Below, in pieces: positions 8,975-18,524 of a DNA stretch of 44,505 nucleotides. The stretch covers positions 1-44,505 of the forward strand of contig NZ_JSZE01000083.1 of the NCBI RefSeq assembly GCF_000802365.1, written 5' to 3'. The notes beneath the pieces are model-generated. The model was not told the origin of the DNA, made no database searches, and was given only the letters and a program-made list of their open reading frames with translations. The position numbers were made by a program, and so were the translations under genes. Position 1 is the stretch's first letter. Every line of letters starts with the position of its first letter. This DNA comes from Xanthomonas cannabis pv. cannabis (GTDB lineage: Bacteria; Pseudomonadota; Gammaproteobacteria; Xanthomonadales; Xanthomonadaceae).

Positions 8975-9940
8975 ATGGACCGCTATGAACGCATCAACTC
9001 CCTGCATCGCTTGCTCAAATCGGCGCGCTACCCGGTCACGGTGGCGCGGCTGCAGGATGAGCTGAGCTGTTCCCGTGCCACCGTGTACCGCGACCTGGCG
9101 TTTCTGCGCGATGCGCTGATGGCGCCGGTGGAAGGCGATGGCGAATCGGGCTTCCGGTATCTGTCCGGCGAGAGCGATCGGTTCGAACTGCCCGGCCTGT
9201 GGCTGAGCTCGGAAGAGCTGCACGCGCTGCTGGCCTCGCAGCAGTTGCTCGCACGCACCGGTGGCGGTGTGCTGTCCTCGATGCTGGCGCCGCTGCAGCA
9301 ACGCATCGAAGGCCTGTTGGCCGCCCAGGCGGGCGTATCGCAGTGGCCAGTGGATCGGGTGCGGGTGATTCCGCACCGCGGCCGCAAGCTGGACGAAGCC
9401 AGCTTCCGCACGGTGGCTTCCGGCGTGCTGGAGCGCAAGCAGCTGAGCTTCGATTACCGCGCGCGCTCCACCGACGAGTCGACCAAGCGCACCGTGTCGC
9501 CGCAGCGCATCACCCATTACCGCGACAACTGGTACCTGGATGCCTGGGACCACGGCCGCGACGGCGTGCGGAGCTTTGCGGTGGACCGCATCAACCACGC
9601 GCGTCTGCTCGATGCCGCGCCGCGCGATGTGCCCGACAGCGAGCTAGATGAGCAGCTCGCGGCCAGTTACGGCATCTTTTCCGGCGCGCCCAAGGGCTGG
9701 GCGACCATCGTGTTCAGCGCCAAGGCCGCGCGCTGGGTGGCCGACGAACATTGGCATTCCAAGCAGCAGGGCCGTTTCATGCCCGATGGCCGCTACGAGC
9801 TCAGATTGCCGTACAGCAATTCGCGCGAATTGCTGATGGACGTGCTGCATTACGGGTCGGACGCTGAGATCGTCGAGCCGGTCTCGCTGCGCGAGCAGGC
9901 CAAGGCGCTGCTGTCGCTGGCATTGAGCAACTACGACTGA
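8975..9940 (+). CDS. HTH/WYL-domain transcriptional regulator (YafY type)
   Basis: The protein has 321 residues. Residues 1-60 form a helix-turn-helix of the DeoR/HTH_11 type (MDRYERINSLHRLLKSARYP, then LSCSRATVYRDLAFLRDAL). From about residue 130 a WYL domain follows, with the signature around DNWYLDAWDHG, and a WCX-like C-terminal extension. WYL regulators sense nucleic acids or other negatively charged ligands and include controllers of DNA-damage and defence genes; no defence genes are nearby. I start at ATG 8975 because the helix-turn-helix begins there. The open frame extends to 8747, but that part translates as low-complexity sequence. Confidence 0.88.
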   Translation: MDRYERINSLHRLLKSARYPVTVARLQDELSCSRATVYRDLAFLRDALMAPVEGDGESGFRYLSGESDRFELPGLWLSSEELHALLASQQLLARTGGGVLSSMLAPLQQRIEGLLAAQAGVSQWPVDRVRVIPHRGRKLDEASFRTVASGVLERKQLSFDYRARSTDESTKRTVSPQRITHYRDNWYLDAWDHGRDGVRSFAVDRINHARLLDAAPRDVPDSELDEQLAASYGIFSGAPKGWATIVFSAKAARWVADEHWHSKQQGRFMPDGRYELRLPYSNSRELLMDVLHYGSDAEIVEPVSLREQAKALLSLALSNYD

Positions 9941-9949
9941 GCCAGACTG

Positions 9950-9969
9950 GACGCCTCTGCGCAGGCGTC
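9950..9969 (+). terminator. Weak hairpin terminator candidate after the WYL gene
   Basis: A 7-bp stem (gacgcct / aggcgtc) with a 6-base loop starts 10 bp after the stop codon and is followed by ttgtg. The T-tract is poor, so confidence is low. Confidence 0.35.
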
Positions 9970-10167
9970 TTGTGCACCTGTTGGGCGGCTCGCTAGCGAC
10001 ATCCAGGGTCACGGGCCATCTCTTCAACGCAGGCACGCTGCTGACGGGGTTCGCCCGCGCGCGGCGCCGGTAGCCGGTGCCTCCGCCACTGTGCGTGCAC
10101 GCCACGCGCGGACGATGCACTCGCTGCACAGAGACAGGCTTGCTGCCGCAGCGTAACGGCAGCCGGC

Positions 10168-10737
10168 TTAGCGCTCGTTCGGCACTTCAAAGCCCAGGCG
10201 GCCCACCTGTTCACGCAGCTGCGGCACCCGCTTGAGTTTGTCGGTGTAGATGGAATAGTCGTCGCGCATCTTGTTGACCAGGGTGCGGTACTGGTCGCGG
10301 CTCATGTCCGGCTTGCGCGCGAAGATCCAGGCCAGGTCGCGGCCGGGGTAGGAGATCAGCATCCAGGAACCATCCGGTGCGATTTCCAGGATGCGTTGCT
10401 TGGCCGGGATCACCTTGTAGAACCACACCCGCCAGTCGCGATTGCCGCTCTCTGCATCCACCGACGCGCGTGCGTTGACTTCCTTTTCCGGCTCGCTGAA
10501 GCCTTCGCGATACAGATAGCGCACCGCCACCTTGCCGTCTTCGACCAGGGTGTATTCGTCGCGGCTGGTCACGTGGCCGCGCTCGACCGCGTTGGGCATG
10601 CGCGCAATCACATACCAGGTACCCATGATCTTGGACAGATCGATCGCCGGCTCGGTGGTGGACGTGTCCCTGGCATGCGCCACGGGCAGGCCGAGGACGA
10701 GCAGGAAAGCGAGGGCGATCGTAACGGTCAGGCGCAT
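10168..10737 (-). CDS. blc: Lipocalin family protein, Blc-like
   Basis: The 189-residue protein has a signal peptide (MRLTVTIALAFLLVLGLPVA, cleaved near AHA-RD). The lipocalin signature GTWYVIARMPN lies at about residues 36-46, and the Blc-like pattern includes RDEYTLVEDGKVAVRYLY, VWFYKVIP, SYPGRDLAWIFARKP and the late LGFEVPNE. Bacterial Blc is usually an outer-membrane lipoprotein that binds fatty acids or lysophospholipids; here no lipobox cysteine is present, so the protein is probably soluble in the periplasm. I choose ATG 10737 because the signal peptide starts there; the frame stays open upstream to 11034 without recognisable protein. Confidence 0.88.
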   Translation of the reverse strand: MRLTVTIALAFLLVLGLPVAHARDTSTTEPAIDLSKIMGTWYVIARMPNAVERGHVTSRDEYTLVEDGKVAVRYLYREGFSEPEKEVNARASVDAESGNRDWRVWFYKVIPAKQRILEIAPDGSWMLISYPGRDLAWIFARKPDMSRDQYRTLVNKMRDDYSIYTDKLKRVPQLREQVGRLGFEVPNER

Positions 10738-11352
10738 CGCAACATCACAAAGGAGCGGTAGGTGCAGCACACTACCGCATGCAGGGGGCAAGTTCGCGTC
10801 AACGGTCGGGCCTGGCGCGCGCCACCGGCCCAACGGCAGCCGCTGGCGCCCCGAACGGCGGGTGACGCGTAGGCAGCGAGTACTGGTCAGTCCGGCCAAG
10901 GACATTGCTGCGCATGGCTGGAACAACGTCGCGGTGCCCATGCCGCGTTGACGGGGCCGCATATCGTGCTGCGGTGGCGAGGTGCGACGTTGGACAGGCG
11001 TCCTAGCTGGCCGATCGACGCATTGAACGCGCATCGGTGCCGTCGGCTACCTTCTCGCTGACAGGCCAGCGCTGCCGCATCTCGGCAATGCGACGGGGCG
11101 GTGCGAATGGCGTTGCCCCAAGCGCGCGAGTGTCCGAACCCCGGACCCCGAATCCCCGCCAGCCCACCCGACGCGCCCACGATCGCCACATGCCGCCGCC
11201 GAACGGCGCCGACCAGCCGTCCGCCGCCGCCCAGGCCCCGCGCAGCACCCGCCCCAGCGCCTGGAGATCCCAGTATCCAGGTCGCAGTCGGTGAGATGGA
11301 CGCAGGCAATGCTGCGCGCCTGTTCCGATCCCTTCTGCCACGGAGTGCCGCC
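10738..11352. other. 615-bp gap without recognisable genes
   Basis: Long frames are open on both strands but their translations are arginine-, proline- and alanine-rich, overlap each other and resemble no family. I see no repeat. The segment divides the minus-strand lipocalin gene from the plus-strand small membrane protein and should contain both promoters. Confidence 0.45.
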
Positions 11353-11664
11353 ATGTCGCATCGTTCTTCCCGTCTTTCCGAACGCCCCGACCCGCGCGTG
11401 CTGCGCCCGGTCCGGCAGATCGCCCTGGCCGGGCTGGCCCTGGTGCTGGTGTGGCCGGCCGCGCGCGGGCACAGCGCGTGGATCGGCTGGCTGCCGCTGT
11501 GGCTGGTAGGCATGCCGATGCTGGCCTGGTGGAGCCTGCACCGGTTTGCATTGCCGACGCTGGCGCGTCCGTGGGCACGAAGGGCCGCGCCGCGCCGACG
11601 CGGCCCGCAGGCGCAGCGCCGGCGGGTGGCTTCGCGGGCGGCGGCTCCGGCGCGCGCGGCCTGA
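11353..11664 (+). CDS. Small hypothetical membrane protein
   Basis: A 103-residue protein with a basic start (MSHRSSRLSERPDPRVLRPV) and two likely membrane spans (IALAGLALVLVWPAA and WIGWLPLWLVGMPMLAWW). Its tail from about residue 75 is strongly basic and rich in Arg and Ala. The start at ATG 11353 follows a weak ribosome site (ggagtgccgcc). I recognise no family. The hydrophobic segments followed by a basic cytosolic tail make it more likely real than the neighbouring open frames, but this remains uncertain. Confidence 0.55.
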   Translation: MSHRSSRLSERPDPRVLRPVRQIALAGLALVLVWPAARGHSAWIGWLPLWLVGMPMLAWWSLHRFALPTLARPWARRAAPRRRGPQAQRRRVASRAAAPARAA

Positions 11665-11733
11665 CCTTCGGCAGGGGAGGGCCGGCGAGGCGCTGTGCTA
11701 GGTTTTGCGGCATTGGTTTTTCCGGAAAAATAC

Positions 11734-13827
11734 ATGCCCAAGTTCGCCTCGATCTGCCTGGTTGCCGGCCTGATCACCGCTGGCGCCGTCTCTGCAGAGG
11801 AAACCGCTGTGTCCAACGACCCCTACGCCTGGCTGGAAGATGTCACCGGCGCCAAACCGCTGGACTGGGTCAAGGCCCAGAACGCCAAGACCGAAGCGCG
11901 CCTGGCCACGACGCCGGCGTTCAAGCAGATGGAAACCAGCATCCGCGAGGTGCTGGATTCGGACGCCAAGATCCCGGGCGTGCAGAAGATCGGCGCGTAC
12001 TACTACAACTTCTGGAAGGACAAGCAGCACGAGCGCGGCCTGTGGCGGCGCACCACGCTGGACGAATACCGCAAGCCGGCGCCCAAGTGGGAAACGGTGC
12101 TCGACCTGGACGCGCTCAACAAGGCCGAGGGCGAGAACTGGGTCTGGCACGGCGCCGACTGCCTGCGCCCGGAGTACCAGCGTTGCCTGATCGCGCTGTC
12201 GCGCGGCGGCGCCGATGCCGATGTCACCCGCGAGTTCGACCTGGGTAGCAAGCAGTGGGTCAAGGATGGCTTCTTCCGTCCCGAGTCCAAGGGCGGGCTG
12301 GGCTGGATCGACCGCGACACGGTCTATGTTTTCACCGATTTCGGTGCCGGCAGCATGACCAGCTCCGGCTACCCGCGCATCGCCAAGCGGTGGAAGCGCG
12401 GCACCCCGCTCAGCGCCGCGGCGGTGGTGTACGAAGGCAAGCCGACCGACATGTACATCGCGGCGATGCACGACGACACGCCCGGCTTCGAGCGCGATTT
12501 CGTCAGTCGCACGCTGGCCTTCTACAACGACGAGCTGTATCTCAAGGGCGCCGACGGCAAGCTGGTCAAGGTGGACGTGCCCAATTCGGCCAGCAAGGCG
12601 GTCAAGCGCCAATGGCTGACGCTGGAGTTGCGCGAGCCGTGGACGGTCGGTGGCAAGACCTACAAGGCCGGCTCGCTGCTGGCCACGCGCTTTGACGACT
12701 TCATGGCCGGCAAGCGCAGCTTCGATGTGCTGTTCGAACCCACCGAGACCACCTCGCTGGCGGGCGTGGCGTGGACCAAATCGCACCTGGTGTTGAACGT
12801 GCTGGAAGACGTCAAGAACCGCCTGAGCGTGGTCACCCCGTCGCAGGACGGCTGGAAGAAGAGCGCCTTCGTCGGCGCGCCCGCGTTCGGCACGGTGGAT
12901 GTCAGCGCGGTGGACAGCGACGACAGCGATGCGCTGTGGCTGACCGTCACCGACTACCTGACGCCCACCACCTTGTCGTGGGTCGAGGTGGGCAGCGCGC
13001 CGCAGCCGCTCAAGACCATGCCGACGTTCTTCGATGCCGGCAAGGACAGCATCGAGCAGCACTTCGCCACCAGCAAGGACGGCACCCGCGTGCCGTACTT
13101 CCTGGTGCGCCCGAAGGATCTCAAGCTCGACGGCAGCACGCCGACGTTGCTATACGGCTATGGCGGTTTTGAGATTTCGATGACGCCCAATTACTCCGGT
13201 GGCCTGGGCCGCGCCTGGCTGGAAAAGGGGGGCGTCTACGTGGTGGCCAACATCCGCGGCGGCGGCGAATACGGCCCGCGCTGGCACCAGGCCGCGCTCA
13301 AGCAGAACCGCCACAAGGCCTATGAAGACATGGCCGCGGTGGCCAAGGACCTGGTGGCGCGCAAGATCACTTCCACCAAGCACCTGGGCGTGCAGGGCGG
13401 CAGCAACGGCGGCCTGATGACCGGCAACATGCTCACCCAGTATCCGGAGCTGTTCGGTGCGGTGGTGGTGCAGGTGCCGCTGCTGGACATGAAGCGCTAC
13501 AGCCACCTGCTGGCCGGCGCCTCATGGATGGCCGAATACGGCAACCCGGATACCGACGACTGGAAATTCATCCAGACCTTCTCGCCGTACCACCTGTTCG
13601 ATGCGAAGAAGACCTACCCGCCGGTGATCTTCCTCACCTCCACCCGCGATGACCGCGTGCACCCGGGCCACGCGCGCAAGATGGCGGCCAAGATGATCGA
13701 GGCCGGCAAGGACGTGACCTACTACGAGAACATCGAAGGCGGCCACGGCGGCGCAGCCAACAACGCGCAGGCTGCGCATATGGCGGCGCTGGCCTACAGC
13801 TTCCTGTGGGAGCGGTTGGCCGACTGA
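11734..13827 (+). CDS. Prolyl oligopeptidase family serine peptidase (S9A), exported
   Basis: The enzyme should cut short peptides after proline. It has 697 residues including a signal peptide (MPKFASICLVAGLITAGAVS, then AEE), so it acts outside the cytosol. The N-terminal part (PYAWLEDVTGAKPLDWVKAQ) and the seven-bladed propeller are followed by the alpha/beta hydrolase domain. Ser557 lies in GGSNGG, the acid is in TRDDRVHPGH (Asp639/640) and His671 is in EGGHGG. NIRGGGEYGPRWH is the usual segment before the nucleophile. I start at ATG 11734, where the signal peptide begins; the frame reaches back to 11695. A second S9A peptidase lies at 15406, beyond an aminotransferase gene. Confidence 0.92.
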   Translation: MPKFASICLVAGLITAGAVSAEETAVSNDPYAWLEDVTGAKPLDWVKAQNAKTEARLATTPAFKQMETSIREVLDSDAKIPGVQKIGAYYYNFWKDKQHERGLWRRTTLDEYRKPAPKWETVLDLDALNKAEGENWVWHGADCLRPEYQRCLIALSRGGADADVTREFDLGSKQWVKDGFFRPESKGGLGWIDRDTVYVFTDFGAGSMTSSGYPRIAKRWKRGTPLSAAAVVYEGKPTDMYIAAMHDDTPGFERDFVSRTLAFYNDELYLKGADGKLVKVDVPNSASKAVKRQWLTLELREPWTVGGKTYKAGSLLATRFDDFMAGKRSFDVLFEPTETTSLAGVAWTKSHLVLNVLEDVKNRLSVVTPSQDGWKKSAFVGAPAFGTVDVSAVDSDDSDALWLTVTDYLTPTTLSWVEVGSAPQPLKTMPTFFDAGKDSIEQHFATSKDGTRVPYFLVRPKDLKLDGSTPTLLYGYGGFEISMTPNYSGGLGRAWLEKGGVYVVANIRGGGEYGPRWHQAALKQNRHKAYEDMAAVAKDLVARKITSTKHLGVQGGSNGGLMTGNMLTQYPELFGAVVVQVPLLDMKRYSHLLAGASWMAEYGNPDTDDWKFIQTFSPYHLFDAKKTYPPVIFLTSTRDDRVHPGHARKMAAKMIEAGKDVTYYENIEGGHGGAANNAQAAHMAALAYSFLWERLAD

Positions 13828-13886
13828 GTTGGTCTTGGAAGCAAGTCCTCAACTTGATCTGCTTTTTTATGTGTTGCGTTGAACCA

Positions 13887-13916
13887 AGCCCTGGGCCGAG
13901 TGGTCCAGGGCTTTTT
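13887..13916 (+). terminator. Rho-independent terminator after the prolyl oligopeptidase gene
   Basis: The stem agccctgg / ccagggct (8 bp, 10-base loop) is followed directly by a run of five T (13912-13916). It lies 59 bp after the stop codon and is the clearest intrinsic terminator in the window. Confidence 0.8.
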
Positions 13917-13922
13917 GTTATT

Positions 13923-13965
13923 TCCTTCTCCCGCCGGGAGAAGGTGCCCGAAGGGCGGATAAGGG
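13923..13965. repeat. REP-like element, ccttctcccg...gggagaagg type
   Basis: An inverted pair ccttctccc / gggagaagg is followed by a second small palindrome in gtgcccgaagggc and by ggataaggg. The same element occurs at 17562-17603 and, in the other orientation, three times at 34380-34655. The rest of the gap to 14111 holds nothing else. Confidence 0.75.
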
Positions 13966-14111
13966 TACGGTCGCACGCACAAGGAGGTGTTCCTGAGCGC
14001 AAAAAGTAAAAGCGCAGAGCCTGAAAAAAGCTGCTTTTATCGACCGCAGTGAGCGATGTTGCGGCTGAATGCCGCTACAGCGATGAGCCGTGCGAAACGC
14101 GCGTTATGTGA

Positions 14112-15296
14112 TCAAAAATGCTTCAACCCACGCGCGATCCGCTCCACCGCCTGCTCCAGGCGTGGCAGGCTCTGCGTGTAGGCGATGCGTACGTGCTGGT
14201 TGGCGCGGTGGAAACCGAAGTCGATGCCGGGGGTGAAGGCCACATGTTCGGTTTCCAGGAAGTGCGCGCAAAACGCCTGTGCATCGTCTGAAAATCCGCT
14301 GATGTCGGCATAGAGGTAGAACGCGCCTTGCGGTTCGACGGCGATCGTGAAGCCTAGCTCGCGCAGGGCGGGCAGCAGGTAGTCGCGACGTTGCTGGAAC
14401 TGCGCGCGGCGCGCTTCGAAGATAGCGATGCTGTCCGGGGTGAAACACGCAAGCGCCGCGTGCTGCGCAATGGTGGAGGCGCTGATGTAGAGATTCTGCG
14501 CGAGTTTCTCCAGCTCCGGCACCGCGTCGGGCGGCGCGATCAGCCAGCCCAGCCGCCAACCGGTCATGCCGAAGTACTTGGAAAAACTGTTCAGCACAAA
14601 CGCACTGTCGTCCACTTCCAGCACGCTGTGTGCGTCCAGGCCATAGGTCAGGCCATGGTAGATCTCGTCCACCACCAGATGCCCGTCATGTGCACGCACG
14701 GCATGCGACAACGCGGCCAATTGATCGTGTGACAGCACGCTGCCGGTGGGGTTTGCCGGCGAGGCGACCAGCGCACCTACGCTGTCGGTGTTCCAGCACG
14801 CGTCCACCAGGGCCGGGGTGAGCTGGTAGTCGCTGTCGGGCCCCACAGGCACCAGCTGCGCGGCACCTTCGACCAGGCGCAGGAAGTGCCGGTTGCACGG
14901 GTAGCCGGGGTCGGCGAGCAACCAGTGCTTGCTCGGGTCCACCAGCAGGCTGCTGGCCAGCAGCAGCGCACCGGAGCCGCCGGGGGTGACCAGGATGCGT
15001 TCCGGGTCGACGGTGCAGCCGTAGCGTTGTGCATAAAACCCGGCAATCGCCTCGCGCAATGCGGGCAGCCCGCGTGCGGCGGTGTAGCGGGTATGCCCGG
15101 CGGCCAAGGCAGCCTGCCCGGCAGCCACGATCGGCGCGGCGGTGGTGAAGTCGGGTTCGCCGATTTCCAGGTGGATCACATCGTGACCTGCCTGTTCGAG
15201 TGTGTTGGCGCGGGCCAGCAGCGACATCACATGGAATGGGGCGATGTCCTGGCTGCGTCGGCTGTACCCGGCCGCGGGCGAAAGCGTTGAGTTCAT
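14112..15296 (-). CDS. PLP-dependent class I/II aminotransferase
   Basis: A cytosolic fold-type I aminotransferase of 394 residues. Visible family residues are the substrate/PLP segment HLEIGEPDF, Asn182 in ASPANPTG, Asp210 and Tyr213 in VVDEIYHG, the Schiff-base Lys240 in NSFSKYFGMTGWRLGW, and the carboxylate-binding Arg in HVRIAYTQS. The order and spacing are those of aspartate/alanine-type enzymes. The exact substrate is not readable. I start at ATG 15296 (MNSTLSPAAGYSRRSQ); an upstream extension to 15359 lacks similarity. It is divergent from the protease gene at 15406, with about 110 bp between for both promoters. Confidence 0.9.
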   Translation of the reverse strand: MNSTLSPAAGYSRRSQDIAPFHVMSLLARANTLEQAGHDVIHLEIGEPDFTTAAPIVAAGQAALAAGHTRYTAARGLPALREAIAGFYAQRYGCTVDPERILVTPGGSGALLLASSLLVDPSKHWLLADPGYPCNRHFLRLVEGAAQLVPVGPDSDYQLTPALVDACWNTDSVGALVASPANPTGSVLSHDQLAALSHAVRAHDGHLVVDEIYHGLTYGLDAHSVLEVDDSAFVLNSFSKYFGMTGWRLGWLIAPPDAVPELEKLAQNLYISASTIAQHAALACFTPDSIAIFEARRAQFQQRRDYLLPALRELGFTIAVEPQGAFYLYADISGFSDDAQAFCAHFLETEHVAFTPGIDFGFHRANQHVRIAYTQSLPRLEQAVERIARGLKHF

Positions 15297-15405
15297 TGCG
15301 AAGATGATAGGCCAGCATGACCTAGGACACATGACGTCCGTCGACGGGCTCTTCCACACTCGGGCGCTGGGATGGCATTGCGTTCATCCGACGGACCCCA
15401 ATCTG

Positions 15406-17520
15406 ATGAAACCTGTCCTGACCTTGTTGATCGCCAGCCTGATGACCACAACCGCATCCTCTGCACTTGCCGCTCTCCCCACGCCGCCAGACGTCGCCAG
15501 GCACCCGCATGTGGTCAAGGCGCCGTTCGGTGCGACCCGCAACGACGACTACTACTGGCTGCGCGACGACAAGCGGCAGGACAAGGCGATGCTGGCCTAC
15601 CTCAACGCCGAGAACGCCTACACCGATAAGGTGATGGCGCCGCTCAAGCCGCTGGAAGATGCGCTCTACGGCGAGATCGTCGGGCGCATCAAGCAGGATG
15701 ATGCCAGCGTGCCGTATCGCGAGCGTGATTATTGGTATTACACCCGGTTCGAGGCCGGCAAGGATTACCCGATCCAGGCGCGCCGCAAGGGCAGCATGGA
15801 AGCGCCGGAAGAAATCCTGCTGGACGTCAATCAGATGGCGCAAGGCAAGGGCTACTTCAGCGTGGGCGAGGCGGAGGTCAGCCAGGACAACCGCATTCTT
15901 GCCTGGGCGGACGATGCGATCGGCCGCCGTCAGTACACGATCCGTTTCAAGAACCTGGACACCGGCGAGATTTATCCGGATACCGTGGAAGGCGTTGCGG
16001 CCAACCTGGTGTGGGCCGATGACAACAAGACGGTGTTCTATGTCGAAAACGACCCGGAGACACTGCTGACCGTCCGGGTCAAGAAGCATGTGCTGGGCAC
16101 TCCCGCCAAGGACGATGTGCTGGTCTACGAGGAAAAGGACGACAGCTTCTACATGGGCGTGGGCCGCACCCGCGACGACAAGTACATCACCATCGGCGTG
16201 GAAAGCACGGTGTCCTCCGAAACGCGTTACGCATTGGCGGCCAAGCCGGACACCTTCAAGGTGCTGGCCAAGCGCGAGCGCGATGTGGAATACAGCGCAG
16301 AACACTTCGATGGCCGTTGGGTGATCCGCACCAACGCCGATGGCGCCGAGAACTTCAAGCTGGTGACTGCACCGACCGACGCGACCACGCGTCAGCAGTG
16401 GACCGACTGGGTGGCGCACGACGAGAGCGTGTATATCGAAAACTTCGAGTTGTTCGACGGCTTCACCGCCATCGAAGAACGCTCCGGCGGCCTGGAGCGT
16501 GTACGCCTGCTCAAGCGCGATGGCAGCCATGAATACGTCAAGGCCGATGAGTCGGCATATTCGATGGGCCTGTCGGTCAATCCCGAGCCGGACACCGCGG
16601 GGCTGCGCTACAGCTACACCTCGTTGACCACGCCGGCGACCACCTACGAACTCAATACGCAGACCGGCGAACGCAAGCTGCTCAAGCAACAGCCGGTGAT
16701 CGGCTACGACCCGGGCAAATACGTCACCGAGCGGGTCTGGGTGACCGCGCGCGACGGCGTCAAGGTGCCGGTGTCGCTGGTCTACAAACAGGGCTTCAAG
16801 AAGGACGGCACCGCTGCGTTGTTCCAGTACGCCTACGGCAGCTATGGCATGTCCACCGACCCGGCGTTCAATCTGCCTGCAGTGAGCCTGCTCGATCGCG
16901 GCGTGGTGTATGCGCTGGCGCATATCCGTGGCGGCCAGGAGATGGGCCGCAAGTGGTACGACGATGGCAAGTTGCTGCACAAGAAGAACACCTTCAACGA
17001 TTTCATCGACGTCACCCGCGGGCTGGTGGCGCAGGGGTACGTCGCCAAGGACCGGGTTGCGGCGTCCGGCGGCAGTGCCGGTGGGCTGTTGATGGGCGCG
17101 GTGGCCAACATGGCGCCGCAGGACTACCGCGTGCTGGTGGCGCAGGTGCCGTTTGTCGATGTGGTGACCACCATGCTCGACGCCAGCATTCCGTTGACCA
17201 CCAACGAATACGACGAGTGGGGCAACCCGGAAGAGAAGGATTACTACGATTACATGCTGTCGTACTCACCGTACGACAACGTGCGCAAGCAGGCGTACCC
17301 GGCGATGTTCGTGGGCACCGGCTTGTGGGATTCGCAGGTGCAGTACTGGGAGCCGGCCAAGTGGGTGGCGAAGTTGCGCGATGACAATACCGGGACGCAG
17401 CCGATCGTGTTCCGCACCAACATGGAGGCGGGGCACGGTGGCAAGTCCGGGCGTTTCCGGCGCTACCGCGAGCTGGCCGAGTCGTATGCGTTCGTGCTGG
17501 ATCAGCTGGGCGTGAAGTGA
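15406..17520 (+). CDS. ptrB: Oligopeptidase B (protease II), exported S9A peptidase
   Basis: Oligopeptidase B cleaves short peptides after Arg or Lys. The protein has 704 residues with a signal peptide (MKPVLTLLIASLMTTTASSA, then LA), unlike E. coli PtrB, which is cytosolic. The mature start PHVVKAPFGATRNDDYYWLRDD is typical. The triad is Ser557 in SGGSAGG, Asp642 in GLWDSQVQYWEPAKW and His677 in EAGHGGKSGR. EWGNPEEKDYYDYMLSYSP matches the family segment linked to basic P1 specificity. The start at ATG 15406 is set by the signal peptide. It could process host or cell-wall peptides in the periplasm. Confidence 0.94.
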   Translation: MKPVLTLLIASLMTTTASSALAALPTPPDVARHPHVVKAPFGATRNDDYYWLRDDKRQDKAMLAYLNAENAYTDKVMAPLKPLEDALYGEIVGRIKQDDASVPYRERDYWYYTRFEAGKDYPIQARRKGSMEAPEEILLDVNQMAQGKGYFSVGEAEVSQDNRILAWADDAIGRRQYTIRFKNLDTGEIYPDTVEGVAANLVWADDNKTVFYVENDPETLLTVRVKKHVLGTPAKDDVLVYEEKDDSFYMGVGRTRDDKYITIGVESTVSSETRYALAAKPDTFKVLAKRERDVEYSAEHFDGRWVIRTNADGAENFKLVTAPTDATTRQQWTDWVAHDESVYIENFELFDGFTAIEERSGGLERVRLLKRDGSHEYVKADESAYSMGLSVNPEPDTAGLRYSYTSLTTPATTYELNTQTGERKLLKQQPVIGYDPGKYVTERVWVTARDGVKVPVSLVYKQGFKKDGTAALFQYAYGSYGMSTDPAFNLPAVSLLDRGVVYALAHIRGGQEMGRKWYDDGKLLHKKNTFNDFIDVTRGLVAQGYVAKDRVAASGGSAGGLLMGAVANMAPQDYRVLVAQVPFVDVVTTMLDASIPLTTNEYDEWGNPEEKDYYDYMLSYSPYDNVRKQAYPAMFVGTGLWDSQVQYWEPAKWVAKLRDDNTGTQPIVFRTNMEAGHGGKSGRFRRYRELAESYAFVLDQLGVK

Positions 17521-17561
17521 TCTGCGGGGCAAAACGACGCAACTGAGACTGCGGCATGCTT

Positions 17562-17603
17562 CCTTCTCCCGTCGGGAGAAGGTGCCCGAAGGGCGCATGA
17601 GGG
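17562..17603. repeat. REP-like element, second copy of the 13923 type
   Basis: ccttctcccgtcgggagaag, then gtgcccgaagggcgcatgaggg. It begins about 40 bp after the protease stop and may serve as transcript end or stabiliser. The following 17604-18084 (about 480 bp) holds no recognisable gene; open frames there are compositional. Confidence 0.75.
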
Positions 17604-18084
17604 AAAGGTTGCGCAAAGCCATTGCAGCGATGCGATGACACGCGCCGTCTGAAGTCGTGAGTCCAGCCTTGAAGGCAGGGCTTGAGATCAAGCGTGGTCG
17701 AGGGCGCCGTGCGCGGGTGACCCGTGTTTGGCAAAGGTCACCTCACCAGAGCCGCTGTCGCTGGACGTGATGACGTCCTGCGCTTTTCCGCACGGGGCAC
17801 TCTGCCGAGCTCGCAGCGCTCAGACGAGGGCGCTCCCGCGGCCGCACGCGGCTGCCATGCTCGCTCGCGGTCAGGTGGCGTGCTGACACATGGCAAGGCA
17901 CGCGCAACAGCCATGCGTGACGGTAGCGCTGGCAGCGCTCGGCCTGGCGCGCGTCGGGCCGTGTGGCCGGAAGGCGCTGGCGCGATTCAATGCGATGCGC
18001 CGGCACCTCGGGTGGGGACAGGCAGGACGCGCGCCTTGGCTGCGCTGGAGAGACCGTGGCCCGCTGTGGTCGTATCATTTGGCC

Positions 18085-18483
18085 ATGACGCGACCGAACC
18101 GATTCCGCTGGGCCTGGTGGTTGCTGGCCTACGCCAGCCTGGCCACCGGCATCGTCGGCATCTTCGTGCCCGGGTTGCCGACCACCGTGTTTATCCTGAT
18201 CTCTGCCTGGGCGGCGTCGCGTGGCTCCGAGCGCCTGCATGCGTGGTTGCTGTCGCATCCCCGCTTCGGGCCGGCGATCGTGGAATGGCAGACCTATCGC
18301 GCGGTCAGCCGCAAGGCCAAGTGGATGGCGACGCTGACCATGACGGTGTGCGCCGGGATCATGCTGTGGTGCGTGCCGGTGTTCTGGGTGAAATGCCTGT
18401 CGATCGGCAGCATGGTGGTGGTGGCGATCTGGCTATGGCTGCGTCCGGAGCCGCCGCCGCGGACGATGCCGGCACCGCAGTGA
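18085..18483 (+). CDS. YbaN family (DUF454) small membrane protein
   Basis: The 132-residue protein matches the DUF454/YbaN pattern: a first span (WWLLAYASLATGIVGIFVPG) leading into LPTTVFILISAWAASRGSER, a central HAWLLSHPRFGPAIVEWQ, and two further spans near residues 75-120. The function is unknown. I start at ATG 18085 because the family homology begins there. The frame is open upstream to 17890 but the extra part is arginine-rich. It lies 41 bp before the lptM-dapF operon in the same direction. Confidence 0.85.
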   Translation: MTRPNRFRWAWWLLAYASLATGIVGIFVPGLPTTVFILISAWAASRGSERLHAWLLSHPRFGPAIVEWQTYRAVSRKAKWMATLTMTVCAGIMLWCVPVFWVKCLSIGSMVVVAIWLWLRPEPPPRTMPAPQ

Positions 18484-18524
18484 GCGCACACGGCAGTCAG
18501 GGTGTTCTGGCTATACTCCGGTCC

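Noticed and set aside
10887-11816. Overlapping minus-strand frames between the lipocalin and prolyl oligopeptidase genes
   Set aside because: Three frames are open over the same bases with Arg/Pro/Ala-rich translations, and they run into the better supported plus-strand genes.
17890-18084. Upstream extension of the DUF454 gene to 17890
   Set aside because: The added residues are Arg-rich and the family homology starts at ATG 18085.
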